NCBI RefSeq assembly: GCF_000467105.1
Contig: NZ_BATI01000018.1
Coordinates: forward strand, 62,001-126,000
Reading direction: 5' to 3'
Length of the DNA: 64,000 nt
Source of the DNA: Aquipseudomonas alcaligenes NBRC 14159
GTDB taxonomy: Bacteria > Pseudomonadota > Gammaproteobacteria > Pseudomonadales > Pseudomonadaceae
A program made the position numbers and the translations under genes. Positions within the stretch are counted from its first letter, which is position 1, and each line of letters starts with the position of its first letter. Below are positions 47,468-57,025 of this stretch, piece by piece. Below the pieces are notes generated by a model. That model was not told the origin of the DNA. It saw only the letters and a list, made by a program, of their open reading frames with translations, and ran no database searches.

Positions 47468-47879
47468 CCTGCCGGCGCGAGCCGAGCCAGGCACCAAGTA
47501 GCAGGCCGGCCGCGCTGGTAACCAGGTCGTAGCCGATGGCCTGCAGATTGGCGGCATGCAGCTCAAGCAGTTCCGCCATGCGCATCCTGGTTGGAGGATC
47601 CATCAGAATATGGATCAGGGTCACCAGGGTGGTGGCGCCGAGAATCAGCAGGGTGGCTTGCACGTACTGGCCTGGTAGCCATCTGCCGACGATCAGGCCG
47701 GTGAGCGTGGAGGACAGCAGTAGGTTGGCATAGAACGGGGTGATCACTGCCGTGAGCGGCGCCGGCAACCACAGCAACACACCAGAGGTTGCAATGACCA
47801 GCGGCAGGCACAGTTGCAAGGTGAGACCGAGGCTGCAGGCCAGCCCCATGCGCAGATAGGACGGCATCACTCTCTCCAT
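47403..47879 (-). CDS. Small polytopic membrane protein of unknown function
   Basis: 158 residues with about four membrane helices: 10-35, 42-60, 72-90 and 112-132. A polar C-terminal tail (SRRQVKALADSSDRGRPGTE) lies in the overlap with the binding-protein gene. No recognised family. ATG 47879 or the ATG at 47867 could start it. Overlapping tails between two opposite genes are unusual, so the C-terminus is the least certain part. Confidence 0.68.
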   Translation of the reverse strand: MERVMPSYLRMGLACSLGLTLQLCLPLVIATSGVLLWLPAPLTAVITPFYANLLLSSTLTGLIVGRWLPGQYVQATLLILGATTLVTLIHILMDPPTRMRMAELLELHAANLQAIGYDLVTSAAGLLLGAWLGSRRQVKALADSSDRGRPGTEPPAGA

Positions 47880-47922
47880 GAGTTGGGGGGTGCCGATAAT
47901 AGCGATGAACTATCGCTCGCTC

Positions 47923-48339
47923 TCAGTCCTGCGGCGCTTTTGCCAACTCGCGCATGCGCTGCAGCACCGCATTCAGGCCGTTGGCGCGTGAGGGCGAGAG
48001 CTGGCGTGCCAGGCCGAGCTGATCGAACCAGACCTGCAGGTCCAGCACGGCCAATTCGTCCGCGTTCAGGCCGTCGATGCGTGCCAGCAGTACGGCCAGC
48101 AGGCCGCGGATCAGCCGGGCTTCGCTGGCGGCGCGAAAGTGCCAGGCGTCGCCACGGCGTTCGGCCACCAGCCACACCAGGCTGTCGCAGCCGTCGACCC
48201 GGTTGGCTTCGTTGCGCTCGGCTTCAGTCAGCGGCTGCAGACGCTCGCCCCATTGCATCAGCAGGCGTGCGCGCTGTTCCCAGCCGGGGCAGGCGGCGAA
48301 GGCGTCGAGTGCTTCGTGGGCGGCAGCTGGCAGGGTCAC
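47923..48339 (-). CDS. csdE: SufE-family sulfur acceptor (CsdE)
   Basis: 138 residues. SufE proteins take persulfide from the partner desulfurase on a conserved Cys, here in RVDGCDSLVWL (about residue 51), and pass it on. The start is GTG 48339, overlapping the desulfurase stop by four bases (GTGA), so the two are coupled. Because tcdA (CsdL) is close, CsdE is the better name than SufE; an Isc or Suf scaffold is not in the window. Confidence 0.9.
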   Translation of the reverse strand: MTLPAAAHEALDAFAACPGWEQRARLLMQWGERLQPLTEAERNEANRVDGCDSLVWLVAERRGDAWHFRAASEARLIRGLLAVLLARIDGLNADELAVLDLQVWFDQLGLARQLSPSRANGLNAVLQRMRELAKAPQD

Positions 48340-49541
48340 TGCAGCAGCTCCAGGGCCTTGTCGAGGGCGACGAACAGGCGCGCGAGGTCCTCGCCATCGT
48401 TGTACAGGCCCAGCGACACGCGAATCGCGCCGGGCAGGCCAAGGCTTTTCAGCAGCGGCATGGCGCAGTGATGGCCGCTGCGCACGGCGATGCCTTGCTC
48501 GGTGAGCAGGTGCGCCAGGTCGGCGCTGTGTACCCCGTCCACGGTGAAGCTGGCCAGGGCCAGCTGCGGCGCCCCGACCAGGCGGATACCTGCGCGTGCG
48601 CCCAGGCCGGCGAGCAGCTCGGCGTGCAGCGCGGCTTCGTGCGTCGCCACGGCGGCCTGATCGAGGCCGGCGAGGTAGTCCAGCGTCGCGCCCAGGGCGA
48701 TGACCGCGGCGATCGCCGGAGTCCCGGCCTCGAAACCCAGCGGCGCCGGGCGGAAGGTCGAGCACTGATAGTCGGCCTGCAGCACCATCTCGCCGCCGAA
48801 CTGCCAGTGGCGCAGCTGCGCCAGGGCCTCGCTGCGGCCATAGAGCAGGCCGACGCCGTCCGGGCCATAGAGCTTGTGTCCGGAGCAGACATAGAAGTCG
48901 CAGCCCAGCGCCTGCACATCCTGGCGACCGTGCACGGCGCCCTGGGCGCCATCCACCACACTCAGGGCGCCCAGGGCGCGGGCCAGGTCGACCAGCCTGG
49001 CGACCGGCTGTTGCCGGCCCAGCACGTTGGATAGCTGCGAGATTGCCAGCAGGCGGGTGCGCGGGCCGACCAGGCTGGCGGCCTGTTCCAGGTCGATGTC
49101 GCCGCGTTCATCCAGTGGCAGGACGACCAGCCTGAGCCCCTGGCGCAGGGCCAGCTGCTGCCAGGGCAGCAGGTTGGCGTGGTGTTCCAGGGCGCTGATG
49201 GCGATCTCGTCACCGGGCTGGAACAGCGGCTCGAGGCCGTAGGCCAGCAGGTTCAGTGACTCCGTGGTGCCGCGGGTGAAGACGATCTCCTCGCGGCTGG
49301 CGGCGTTCAGCCAGCGCGCAGCCTTGTCGCGAGTGGCTTCGAAGGCGCGGGTGGCGCGCTCCCCAGGCAGATGCTGGGCGCGGTGCACATTGGCCGCGCC
49401 GCCGGTGTAGTAGCCGAGCAGGCTGTCCAGCATGGCCTGCGGCTTCTGCGCGGTGGCGGCGCTGTCCAGGTAGGTCTGGCCCTCGGCGGCGAGGGCCAGG
49501 ATGCCGGGGAAGTCGGCGCGCCAGGGAGAGGTGATGGGCAT
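48336..49541 (-). CDS. csdA: Cysteine desulfurase (CsdA/SufS group)
   Basis: 401-residue PLP enzyme that takes sulfur from cysteine, forming alanine and an enzyme persulfide. The PLP Lys is in CSGHKLYGP, and the catalytic Cys is in RSGHHCAMPLL; the short loop around it places it in group II, which needs SufE/CsdE. ATG 49541 gives MPITSPWRADFPGI; a GTG four codons upstream is possible. It is coupled with csdE downstream. The dapD message ends at a hairpin just upstream, so csdA needs its own promoter or read-through. Confidence 0.93.
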   Translation of the reverse strand: MPITSPWRADFPGILALAAEGQTYLDSAATAQKPQAMLDSLLGYYTGGAANVHRAQHLPGERATRAFEATRDKAARWLNAASREEIVFTRGTTESLNLLAYGLEPLFQPGDEIAISALEHHANLLPWQQLALRQGLRLVVLPLDERGDIDLEQAASLVGPRTRLLAISQLSNVLGRQQPVARLVDLARALGALSVVDGAQGAVHGRQDVQALGCDFYVCSGHKLYGPDGVGLLYGRSEALAQLRHWQFGGEMVLQADYQCSTFRPAPLGFEAGTPAIAAVIALGATLDYLAGLDQAAVATHEAALHAELLAGLGARAGIRLVGAPQLALASFTVDGVHSADLAHLLTEQGIAVRSGHHCAMPLLKSLGLPGAIRVSLGLYNDGEDLARLFVALDKALELLQ

Positions 49542-49579
49542 GGTCTGCGGCACGGCTGGGAAATGTGCTGAGTATAAAT

Positions 49580-49609
49580 AGACAGGCCGGGCATGGGCCC
49601 GGCCTGTCT
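49580..49609 (-). terminator. Terminator after dapD
   Basis: On the minus strand a 13-bp stem (AGACAGGCCGGGC with its complement) is followed by TATTTATAC, about 80 bp after the dapD stop. Confidence 0.82.
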
Positions 49610-49687
49610 GCGGTCAGGATGACGGCGAGCCCTCATCCACCAGGGTGGAAAATCGCTGCGCGAGTTTTCCCCCCTACGGCCGTCCCG

Positions 49688-50722
49688 TCAGTTATGGGCG
49701 TGCAGCGCCTCGTTGAGCTCGATCGCGGTCTTGTTGGTCTTGCACTCCACCGCGCCGGTCTGCGAGTTGCGGCGGAACAGCAGGTCCGGCTGGCCGGCCA
49801 GGTCGCGGGCCTTGAGCACCTTGACCAGGTTGTTGGCTTCGTCGAGCAGCGCCACCTTGGTGCCGGCGGTGATGTACAGGCCGGATTCCACGGTGTTGCG
49901 GTCGCCCAGCGGGATGCCAATGCCGGCGTTGGCGCCGATCAGGCAGCCTTCGCCAACGGAGATCACGATGTTGCCGCCGCCGGAGAGGGTGCCCATGGTC
50001 GAGCAGCCGCCGCCCAGGTCCGAGCCCTTGCCGACGAACACACCGGCGGAGACGCGGCCTTCGATCATGCCCGGACCGGCGGTGCCGGCGTTGAAGTTGA
50101 CGAAGCCTTCGTGCATCACGGTGGTGCCTTCACCGATGTAGGCACCCAGGCGCACGCGGGCGCTGTCGGCGATGCGCACGCCGGCCGGCACCACGTAGTC
50201 GGTCATCTTGGGGAACTTGTCCACCGAGAAGACTTCCAGCAGCTCGCCCTTCAGGCGCGCTTCCAGCTGGCGCTCGGCCAGTTCGCCGAGGTCGACGGCG
50301 CCCTGGCTGGTCCAGGCCACGTTCGGCAGCAGCGGGAAGATGCCGGCCAGGTTCAGGCCGTGGGGCTTGGCCAGGCGGTGCGACAGCAGGTGCAGCTTGA
50401 GGTAGGCCTCGGGGGTGGAGGTCAGCGCGGCATCTTCGGCCAGCAGGGTGACCACCAGCGGCTTGGTGCTCTCGGCCAGGCGGGTGAGCAGGGCGGCCTG
50501 GGCGGCATCGATGCTCTTGAGCGCATTGGCCAGCTCGCCGGCCTGGTTGGTGCTGATGGCGATGGCCTGGTTACCGCCGCTGTAGCCCAGCTTGGCGGTG
50601 ACGGCGGCGACCAGCTCGGCGGCCGGGTTGAGCAGCGGCTGGGCGTAGAAGACTTCCAGCCAGGCGCCCTGGCGGTTCTGGGTGCCGACACCGAAGGCCA
50701 GGCTGAACAGGGTAGCGGTCAT
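49688..50722 (-). CDS. dapD: Tetrahydrodipicolinate N-succinyltransferase
   Basis: 344 residues, the long Pseudomonas form. It uses succinyl-CoA to open and succinylate tetrahydrodipicolinate in lysine/DAP synthesis. The C-terminal half has the left-handed beta-helix with hexapeptide repeats: GVRIADSARVRLGAYIGEG, then GMIEGRVSAGVFVGKGSDLG and IGANAGIGIPLGDR. The trimer of beta-helices is the family form. It lies between csdA and an ArsC-like gene. dapC and dapE are nearby. Confidence 0.95.
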   Translation of the reverse strand: MTATLFSLAFGVGTQNRQGAWLEVFYAQPLLNPAAELVAAVTAKLGYSGGNQAIAISTNQAGELANALKSIDAAQAALLTRLAESTKPLVVTLLAEDAALTSTPEAYLKLHLLSHRLAKPHGLNLAGIFPLLPNVAWTSQGAVDLGELAERQLEARLKGELLEVFSVDKFPKMTDYVVPAGVRIADSARVRLGAYIGEGTTVMHEGFVNFNAGTAGPGMIEGRVSAGVFVGKGSDLGGGCSTMGTLSGGGNIVISVGEGCLIGANAGIGIPLGDRNTVESGLYITAGTKVALLDEANNLVKVLKARDLAGQPDLLFRRNSQTGAVECKTNKTAIELNEALHAHN

Positions 50723-50758
50723 GATGGATTCCTTATCGCGAATTCAGAAAATAAAGGG

Positions 50759-51106
50759 TCAGGCCAGCGCGGCGGCGTAGAGGTCCGGCTTGAAGCCGAC
50801 CAGTGTGCGCTCGCCCAAGTCCAGTACCGGGCGCTTGATCATCGAGGGCTGGGCCAGCATCAGTTCGATGGCCTTGTCCTGGTCCAGATCGGCCTTCTGC
50901 GCTTCGTCGAGCTTGCGGAAGGTGGTGCCGGCACGGTTCAGCACGGTTTCCCAGCCATGCTCGGCGCACCATTTGTTCAGGCTGGCGCGGTCGATGGCGG
51001 AAGTCTTGTAGTCGTGGAATGCATAGGCGACGCCCTGCTCGTCGAGCCAGGTGCGGGCCTTCTTCATGGTGTCGCAGGCCTTGATGCCGTAGAGGGTGTA
51101 AGGCAT
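50759..51106 (-). CDS. ArsC/Spx-like (YffB) protein
   Basis: 115 residues, thioredoxin-fold ArsC family. The N-terminus is YTLYGIKACDTMKKARTWLDE, with one Cys (residue 11) in KACDTMKKA, and the C-terminal KRPVLDLGERTLVGFK matches the Spx/YffB type. Arsenate reductases have further conserved Arg and Cys residues that are not obvious here. A glutathione-linked thiol role is more likely than arsenate reduction. It is upstream of dapD on the same strand with a 36-bp gap. ATG 51106 fits. Confidence 0.88.
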   Translation of the reverse strand: MPYTLYGIKACDTMKKARTWLDEQGVAYAFHDYKTSAIDRASLNKWCAEHGWETVLNRAGTTFRKLDEAQKADLDQDKAIELMLAQPSMIKRPVLDLGERTLVGFKPDLYAAALA

Positions 51107-51317
51107 TGATTTTCCTCGTGCCCTGTTGAGCCGTAGAAAGTGCGGGCGGCGATTATGCCATGCCTGATGCGGCTTGGACTGGCACCGCGCTGTTAATGAA
51201 AGTTGCGACGGAAGTGTGGCGCCTGACGAATGACACTTCGTTATGCGATGCAATCGAAAAATCTATCGATGACCTCTCCCTATCCTGCGTGGCGTGCGAC
51301 GTAGAGAGGTGCACACC

Positions 51318-51983
51318 ATGATCGACCTTGGCCACTGGGATCTGTCGATCCCTGAAGGGGACCCCGTAGTCGTGATCACCAGCCCGCGGCTGGTGGCAGG
51401 ATACAGCGACCAGTATTTCAAACCGGATGGCAGCTCCATTCGCTTCTGGGCGCCGGTCAGCGGTACCAGTACCAATCTCAGCGATTACCCGCGCACCGAG
51501 CTGCGCGAGGCCTATGCCGACGGCACGCCGCGCAACTGGAAGTACACCGAGGGTACGGCCACCCTGAGTGCGCGGATGGAGGTGAATCAGCTGCCGTCGG
51601 TAGGCGCGGTGATCATCGGGCAGATCCATGCCAAGGATAATCCCTACCCCTTCCTCAAGCTCAGCTACCGCATGGACCGCGGCGTCGGCTACCTGGATGT
51701 GACGCTGCGCCGCAAGCCCAGCGATGCCAGTAGCCCGGTGGTGTTGACCTACAAGAGCATGCCACTGGACACGGCGTTCGACTACAGCTTCAAGGTCTCG
51801 CCCAATGGGCGGCTGGATGTCGAGGTCGCCGGCCTGCAGTACAGCACCACCATCAACACGGCCTGGGCGAAGAAGGCCTTCTATTTCAAGGCTGGCAACT
51901 ACATCCCGGACAACCAGGGGCCGGCCACCGAGGGCGGGCGGGTGACCGTCCACGCCCTGCAGGTCGGTCACCAGGCCAAGTGA
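51318..51983 (+). CDS. Polysaccharide lyase family 7 alginate lyase, no signal peptide
   Basis: 221 residues. PL7 motifs are all present: YPRTELRE, GQIHA (Gln and catalytic His) and FYFKAGNYIPDN (catalytic Tyr). It is expected to cleave alginate by beta-elimination. The N-terminus (MIDLGHWDLSIPEG) has no signal peptide, so it is probably cytoplasmic or exported by another route. ATG 51318 follows an AGAGAGGT site. It is divergent from the ArsC-like gene and convergent with dapC (stops adjacent). The PAO1 homologue I recall is PA1167, near PA1163; here the lyase is not beside ndvB. Confidence 0.88.
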   Translation: MIDLGHWDLSIPEGDPVVVITSPRLVAGYSDQYFKPDGSSIRFWAPVSGTSTNLSDYPRTELREAYADGTPRNWKYTEGTATLSARMEVNQLPSVGAVIIGQIHAKDNPYPFLKLSYRMDRGVGYLDVTLRRKPSDASSPVVLTYKSMPLDTAFDYSFKVSPNGRLDVEVAGLQYSTTINTAWAKKAFYFKAGNYIPDNQGPATEGGRVTVHALQVGHQAK

Positions 51984-53177
51984 TCAGCCCTGCAGGAAGT
52001 GGCGGATGCGCTGCGCCGCCTCGATGCACTCGGCCAGCGGCGCGACCAGGGCCATGCGGATACGCCCGGCGCCAGGGTTCTCGCCGTTCACTTCGCGTGA
52101 CAGGTAGGAGCCCGGCACCACGGTGACATGCTCGCGGGCGAACAGCTCGCGGGTGAAGGTGGTGTCGTCGCCCGGGGTCTTCGCCCACAGGTAGAAGCTG
52201 CCGTCCGGGCGCTGCACGTTCAGCACCGGCTGCAGAATCTCCAGCACCGCGTCGTACTTGGCGCGGTACTGGTTACGGTTGGCGCGCACGTGTGCCTCGT
52301 CCTGCCAGGCGGCAATGCTGGCCAGCTGGGTCTGCACCGGCATGGCGCAGCCGTGATAGGTGCGATAGAGCAGGAAGGCCTTGAGAATGTCGGCGTCGCC
52401 GGCGACGAAGCCGGAGCGCAGGCCCGGCAGGTTGGAGCGCTTGGACAGGCTGTGGAACACCACGCAGCGCTTGAAATCACTGCGGCCCAGCTCGGCGCAG
52501 GCGCTGAGCAGACCGGGTGGCGGATTCTCTTCATCGAAGTACAGCTCGCTGTAGCACTCGTCGGCGGCGATCACGAAGTCGTGCTTGTCGGCCAGGGCGA
52601 TCAGCTTCTTCAGCTGCTCCATCGGTACCAGGGCGCCGGTGGGGTTGCCTGGCGAGCAGAGGAAGAGAATCTGGCAGCGCTGCCAGATGTCGGCCGGTAC
52701 GGCGTCGAAGTCCGGATTGAAGCCGTTGTCTTCCAGGCAGGGCAGGTAGTGCGGCTCGGCGCCGGCGAGCAGGGCTGCGCCTTCATAGATCTGGTAGAAC
52801 GGATTGGGGCTGACCACCAGGCCCCTAGCTTCGCGGTTGACCACGGTCTGGGTAAAGGCGAACAGCGCCTCGCGAGTGCCGTTGACCGGCAGCACATGGC
52901 GGGCGGCATCCAGCCAGCCGGCCGGCACGCCGAAGCGGCGCTCGCACCAGGCGGCGATGGCTTCGCGCAGTGCCGGAATGCCCAGGGTGGTGGGGTATAC
53001 GGCCAGCTGGTCGAGGTTGTTCGCCAGGGCCTGGGCGACGAAGTCCGGTGACTTGTGCTTGGGCTCGCCGATGGACAGGGCGATCGGTCGCTTGTCGGCG
53101 GGCGGCTGGGCGCCGGCGAGCAGGGCGCGCAGTTTCTCGAAGGGGTAGGGCTGCAGCTGGGTCAGGGCGTGGTTCAT
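51984..53177 (-). CDS. dapC: Succinyldiaminopimelate transaminase
   Basis: 397-residue class I/II PLP aminotransferase, the DapC type. It converts N-succinyl-2-amino-6-oxopimelate with glutamate to N-succinyl-LL-DAP. Visible are GEPKHKSPD, PNPFYQIYEG, SPGNPTG, DECYSELYF and the PLP Lys in HSLSKRSNLPGLRSG. The ATG at 53177 gives MNHALTQLQPYPFEKL; the frame is open further upstream into GC-rich DNA. It is transcribed after glnD (stop at 53227), which lies 49 bp upstream. Confidence 0.94.
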   Translation of the reverse strand: MNHALTQLQPYPFEKLRALLAGAQPPADKRPIALSIGEPKHKSPDFVAQALANNLDQLAVYPTTLGIPALREAIAAWCERRFGVPAGWLDAARHVLPVNGTREALFAFTQTVVNREARGLVVSPNPFYQIYEGAALLAGAEPHYLPCLEDNGFNPDFDAVPADIWQRCQILFLCSPGNPTGALVPMEQLKKLIALADKHDFVIAADECYSELYFDEENPPPGLLSACAELGRSDFKRCVVFHSLSKRSNLPGLRSGFVAGDADILKAFLLYRTYHGCAMPVQTQLASIAAWQDEAHVRANRNQYRAKYDAVLEILQPVLNVQRPDGSFYLWAKTPGDDTTFTRELFAREHVTVVPGSYLSREVNGENPGAGRIRMALVAPLAECIEAAQRIRHFLQG

Positions 53178-53226
53178 GGTGTCTCTTCGGGCGCTTGCGG
53201 GCCGGACGCGTGGCGCCCGGCCGGGT

Positions 53227-55929
53227 TCAGATACTGATGGAGCCGAGGCTGGCGTTCTCGCCATTGGCCTGCGACAGCTGCTGGACGATGGCGTCCTGCA
53301 GGCGCGCGCACAGCTCGGGGTCGGCCAGTGGCTGGTTGTGGGCGTCGGTGATGAAGAACACGTCCTCCACCCGCTCGCCGAGGGTGGCGATCTTGGCGTT
53401 CTGCAGCGACAGGTCGAAGTCGAGGAAGATCTTGCCGATCCGCGCCAGCAGGCCGGGGCGGTCGGGGGCGGTGATCTCCAGCACGGTGACCGGGCGCTGC
53501 GCGTCGTTGTGGATGCTCACCAGCGGGGCGAAGGCGAAGTGCTTGAGCTGGCGCGGCACGCGGCGCTGGATGATCGCCGGGTACTCGTCGGGGTTGCGCA
53601 GGGCCTCGACCAGGCCTTCGCGGATCTGCTTGATGCGCGCCGGGTTGTCGCCGATACGGCCGCCGTCGGCATCCAGGACGATGTAGGTGTCGAGGGTGAA
53701 CTGGCTGGTGGAGGTGATCACCCGGGCGTCATGGATGTTCAGGTTGAGCTGGTCCATGGCGGCCACGGTCACGGCGAAGAAGTCGTGCTGGTCCGGGGCG
53801 TAGATGAAGATCTGGGTGGCGCCCTCGAACTCGCGCTGGGCGGTTTCCTTGATCAGCACCAGCGGGTCCTTGCCGGCCGGGTGCTGGAGGATCGCCTCGG
53901 TGTGCCACGCCACGTCGGCGGCGGTGTGGCGCAGGAAGTAGTCGTCGCCGAGCTGGCTCCACAGCTGCTCGGCGTCGTCCTGGTCGATGCCGCCGCGCAC
54001 CAGGATGTCGATTGCCGCACTCTGCGTCTGGCGGATCTGCTCCTCGCGGTCCAGCGGGTTCTCCAGGCCGCGGCGCAGGGCGCGCTTGGTCTCGGTATAC
54101 AGCTGGCGAAGCAGGCTGGCGCGCCAGGAGTTCCACAGGCTGGGGTTGGTGGCATTGATATCGGCCACGGTCAGCACGTAGAGGTAGTCGAGGCGGGTCT
54201 GGTCGCCGACCAGTTGGGCGAAGTCGAAGATCACCTGCGGGTCGGAGAGGTCCTTGCGCTGCGCGGTGGTCGACATCACCAGGTGGTTCTGCACCAGCCA
54301 GGTGATCAGGCGGCTGTCCCAGGCGGGCAGCTGGTGGCGGGCACAGAAGACCTCGGCATCGACCGCGCCGAGCTCCGAATGGTCGCCGCCGCGGCCCTTG
54401 CCGATATCGTGGTAGAGACCGGCGATGTAGATCAGCTCGGGCTTGGGCAGCTTGTCCATGACCTTGCTGGCCAGCGGGAATTTCTCCGCCAGCTCCGGCC
54501 ATTTCAGCTTGCGCAGGTGCTTGATCAGGTTGAGCGTGTGCGCGTCCACCGTATAGATGTGGAACAGGTCATGCTGCATCTGCCCGACGATATGGCCGAA
54601 CTCCGGCAGGTAGCGGCCGAGGATGCCGTAGCGGTTCATCCGCCGCAGGTTGCGGTGAATGCCCTGCGGCGACTTGAACAGCTCGATGAACAGGCTGGTG
54701 TTGCGGATGTCGCGGCGGAAGTCGTCGTCGATCAGGTGGCGGCTGTCGCGCAACAGGCGAATGGTGTCGGCGCGCACGCCCTTGATCTCGGGGTGCTGGG
54801 CCATCAGCACGAAGACTTCGAGGATGGCGAAGGGGGTGCGCTTGAACACGCCCTGGCTGGTCACCTCGATATAGCCGTCGCGCACCTGGAAGCGGCTGTT
54901 CAGCGGCTGTGCCGCTCCGCGCTCGCCCTCGCGCAGGAGGACGTCCTCGAAGTGCTGGTTGATCAGCTCGGACAGCTCGGCAACACCCATCACCACCCGG
55001 TAGTACTTCTGCATGAAGCGTTCGACGGCCAGGCGGCCGTCGCCGTCCTCGAAGCCGAGCAGGGCGGCGATCTTGCGCTGGTGGTCGAACAGCAGGCGGT
55101 CTTCGGCGCGTCCGGCGAGCATGTGCAGGGCATAGCGCACCTTCCACAGGAACTCCTGGCTGGAGGCCAGCATGCCGTACTCGCTGTCGACCAGGAAACC
55201 CTGCTGCACCAGGGAGTGCAGGTTGAGACTGCCGAACTGGCGGCGGGCGACCCAGAGGATGGTCTGGATGTCGCGCAGGCCGCCGGGCGAACCCTTGACG
55301 TTGGGCTCCAGGTTGTATTCGGTGTCGTTGTACTTGGCGTGGCGCGCCTTGGCTTCCTTGCGCTTGGCCAGGAAGAACTCCTTGCTCGGCCACATGCGGT
55401 CGCTGGCGGTGACTTCCTGCATGCGCTGGCGCAGATGCTCGGGGCCGGCGATGGTGCGGCTTTCCATCAGGTTGGTGACCACCGTCAGGTCGGCGCGCGC
55501 CTCCTCGGCGCACTCGGCGACCGAGCGCACGCTCTGCCCGACTTCCAGGCCGATGTCCCAGAGCAGGGTGAGGAAGCCCTCGATCGGCGTGCGGAAGACC
55601 TCGTGGTCGGCGCTGTCGAGCAGGATCAGCAGGTCGATGTCGGAGTTCGGGTGCAGCTCGCCGCGGCCGTAGCCGCCGACGGCCAGCAGGGCGATGTCGG
55701 CGTCCTCGCTCCAGTCGAAGCGTTTCCAGGCTTCCTGGAGAATCTGGTCGACGAACCAGGCGCGGTCCTCGACCAGGCGACGGATGTCGCGGCCCTCGCG
55801 AAAGCGCCCGTCGAGCACCTCGCGCGCCTGCTTGATGGCCTTCTTGAAGGCAGCGATGGGACTGGACTTGAGCGCCAGTTCCGCCTGGAACTGGCCGCGG
55901 TCAAACAACTCCGGGTCCATCTGCGGCAT
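53227..55929 (-). CDS. glnD: Bifunctional uridylyltransferase / uridylyl-removing enzyme GlnD
   Basis: 900-residue sensor of glutamine that adds or removes UMP on PII proteins. The nucleotidyltransferase site is in [16 protein letters not shown] (85-100, with D97 and D99). The HD domain for UMP removal carries [17 protein letters not shown] near 510. Two C-terminal ACT domains (about 710-900) bind glutamine. The start at ATG 55929 gives [10 protein letters not shown]; a second ATG is three codons in. It lies between map and dapC, all on the minus strand. Confidence 0.96.
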   Translation of the reverse strand: MPQMDPELFDRGQFQAELALKSSPIAAFKKAIKQAREVLDGRFREGRDIRRLVEDRAWFVDQILQEAWKRFDWSEDADIALLAVGGYGRGELHPNSDIDLLILLDSADHEVFRTPIEGFLTLLWDIGLEVGQSVRSVAECAEEARADLTVVTNLMESRTIAGPEHLRQRMQEVTASDRMWPSKEFFLAKRKEAKARHAKYNDTEYNLEPNVKGSPGGLRDIQTILWVARRQFGSLNLHSLVQQGFLVDSEYGMLASSQEFLWKVRYALHMLAGRAEDRLLFDHQRKIAALLGFEDGDGRLAVERFMQKYYRVVMGVAELSELINQHFEDVLLREGERGAAQPLNSRFQVRDGYIEVTSQGVFKRTPFAILEVFVLMAQHPEIKGVRADTIRLLRDSRHLIDDDFRRDIRNTSLFIELFKSPQGIHRNLRRMNRYGILGRYLPEFGHIVGQMQHDLFHIYTVDAHTLNLIKHLRKLKWPELAEKFPLASKVMDKLPKPELIYIAGLYHDIGKGRGGDHSELGAVDAEVFCARHQLPAWDSRLITWLVQNHLVMSTTAQRKDLSDPQVIFDFAQLVGDQTRLDYLYVLTVADINATNPSLWNSWRASLLRQLYTETKRALRRGLENPLDREEQIRQTQSAAIDILVRGGIDQDDAEQLWSQLGDDYFLRHTAADVAWHTEAILQHPAGKDPLVLIKETAQREFEGATQIFIYAPDQHDFFAVTVAAMDQLNLNIHDARVITSTSQFTLDTYIVLDADGGRIGDNPARIKQIREGLVEALRNPDEYPAIIQRRVPRQLKHFAFAPLVSIHNDAQRPVTVLEITAPDRPGLLARIGKIFLDFDLSLQNAKIATLGERVEDVFFITDAHNQPLADPELCARLQDAIVQQLSQANGENASLGSISI

Positions 55930-55961
55930 GCGTGCCTACCTTCTCTATATATGTATGAAAC

Positions 55962-56762
55962 TCAGGCCGAGGTGCGCGGCAGGGTGTCGTCGCTGCGCAG
56001 GGTAAGGATCTCGTAGCCGTCGGCAGTGACCAGCACGGTGTGCTCCCACTGGGCGGAGAGCTTGCGGTCCTTGGTGATGGCGGTCCAGCCGTCGCCGAGC
56101 AGGCGGGTTTCCGGGCGGCCCTGGTTGATCATCGGCTCGATGGTGAAGGTCATGCCTTCCTTGAGCTCCACGCCGGTGCCGGCGCGACCGTAGTGCAGGA
56201 CCTGCGGCTCCTCGTGGAATACCGCGCCGATGCCGTGGCCGCAGTACTCGCGTACCACCGAGAAGCCGTTCTTCTCGGCGTGCTTCTGGATCACCTCGCC
56301 GATATCGCCCAGGCGTGCGCCCGGCTTGACCAGCTGGATGCCCTTGTACATGCATTCCTGGGTGACCTGGGCCAGGCGCTGCGCCCACTCCGGCACCTTG
56401 CCGACCATGAACATCTTGCTGGTGTCGCCGTGGTAACCGTCCTTGATCACGGTGACGTCGATGTTCAGCACGTCGCCGTCTTTCAGTGGCTTGTCGTTGG
56501 GGATGCCATGGCAGACCACGTGGTTGATCGAGGTGCAGATCGACTTGGGGAAGCCCGGGCGGCCCGGCGCAGCACCGTAATTGAGCGGGGCAGGGATGGC
56601 TTTCTGCACGTTGACGATATAGTCGTGGCAGATGCGGTCGATTTCCTCGGTGGTGACGCCGGGCTTGACGTGCTCGCCGATCATCTCCAGCACTTCGGCG
56701 GCCAGGCGGCCGGCTACGCGCATCTTTTCGATTTCGTCGGGAGTCTTGATGGTGACGGTCAT
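55962..56762 (-). CDS. map: Methionine aminopeptidase type I
   Basis: 266-residue metal-dependent enzyme that removes the N-terminal Met from new proteins. The five metal ligands are in DGDVLNIDVTV (Asp, Asp), GHGIGAVFHEEP (His), FTIEPMI (Glu) and the C-terminal WEHTVLV (Glu). ATG 56762 gives MTVTIKTPDEIEKMR; the upstream open frame is not supported. It is divergent from rpsB across 263 bp, the standard Pseudomonas map/rpsB arrangement. glnD follows on the same strand. Confidence 0.96.
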   Translation of the reverse strand: MTVTIKTPDEIEKMRVAGRLAAEVLEMIGEHVKPGVTTEEIDRICHDYIVNVQKAIPAPLNYGAAPGRPGFPKSICTSINHVVCHGIPNDKPLKDGDVLNIDVTVIKDGYHGDTSKMFMVGKVPEWAQRLAQVTQECMYKGIQLVKPGARLGDIGEVIQKHAEKNGFSVVREYCGHGIGAVFHEEPQVLHYGRAGTGVELKEGMTFTIEPMINQGRPETRLLGDGWTAITKDRKLSAQWEHTVLVTADGYEILTLRSDDTLPRTSA

Positions 56763-56889
56763 GCGGTCTCTCTCGGCGCCGATGGCGCTAGGCATATCAG
56801 GGAAGGTGGCGATTCTAACAAAGAAAGCCGGCGGGCGGCGGCGCGCCGCCAAAGTGCCTTTCGGCTAGCCTGTCGCGCCTTTGTGTGGT

Positions 56890-57025
56890 ATAAAACGCGC
56901 CGCTTTACGGGCTGAGGGCTCGTGAGGCATTAACCCGCACACGTATCGACACGATTTCCTGGGTGCCCGCAAGGGTTGGAGATTGGGATGCGTGGAGGCC
57001 TAACCCGACTTATCAAGGAACTATC
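56890..57025 (+). promoter_or_regulatory. rpsB leader region (S2-type ribosomal leader)
   Basis: A TATAAA -10-like box (56889-56894) is followed by a long leader. Near its end is GGGATGCGTGGAGGCCTAACCC (given here as motif halves GGGATGCGTGG and GGCCTAACCC), which closely matches, from memory, the conserved part of the E. coli rpsB leader (t44 RNA). A stem of GGGTT and AACCC in this stretch fits a regulatory hairpin. S2 feedback on rpsB-tsf is known in enteric bacteria; here it is inferred. Confidence 0.6.
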
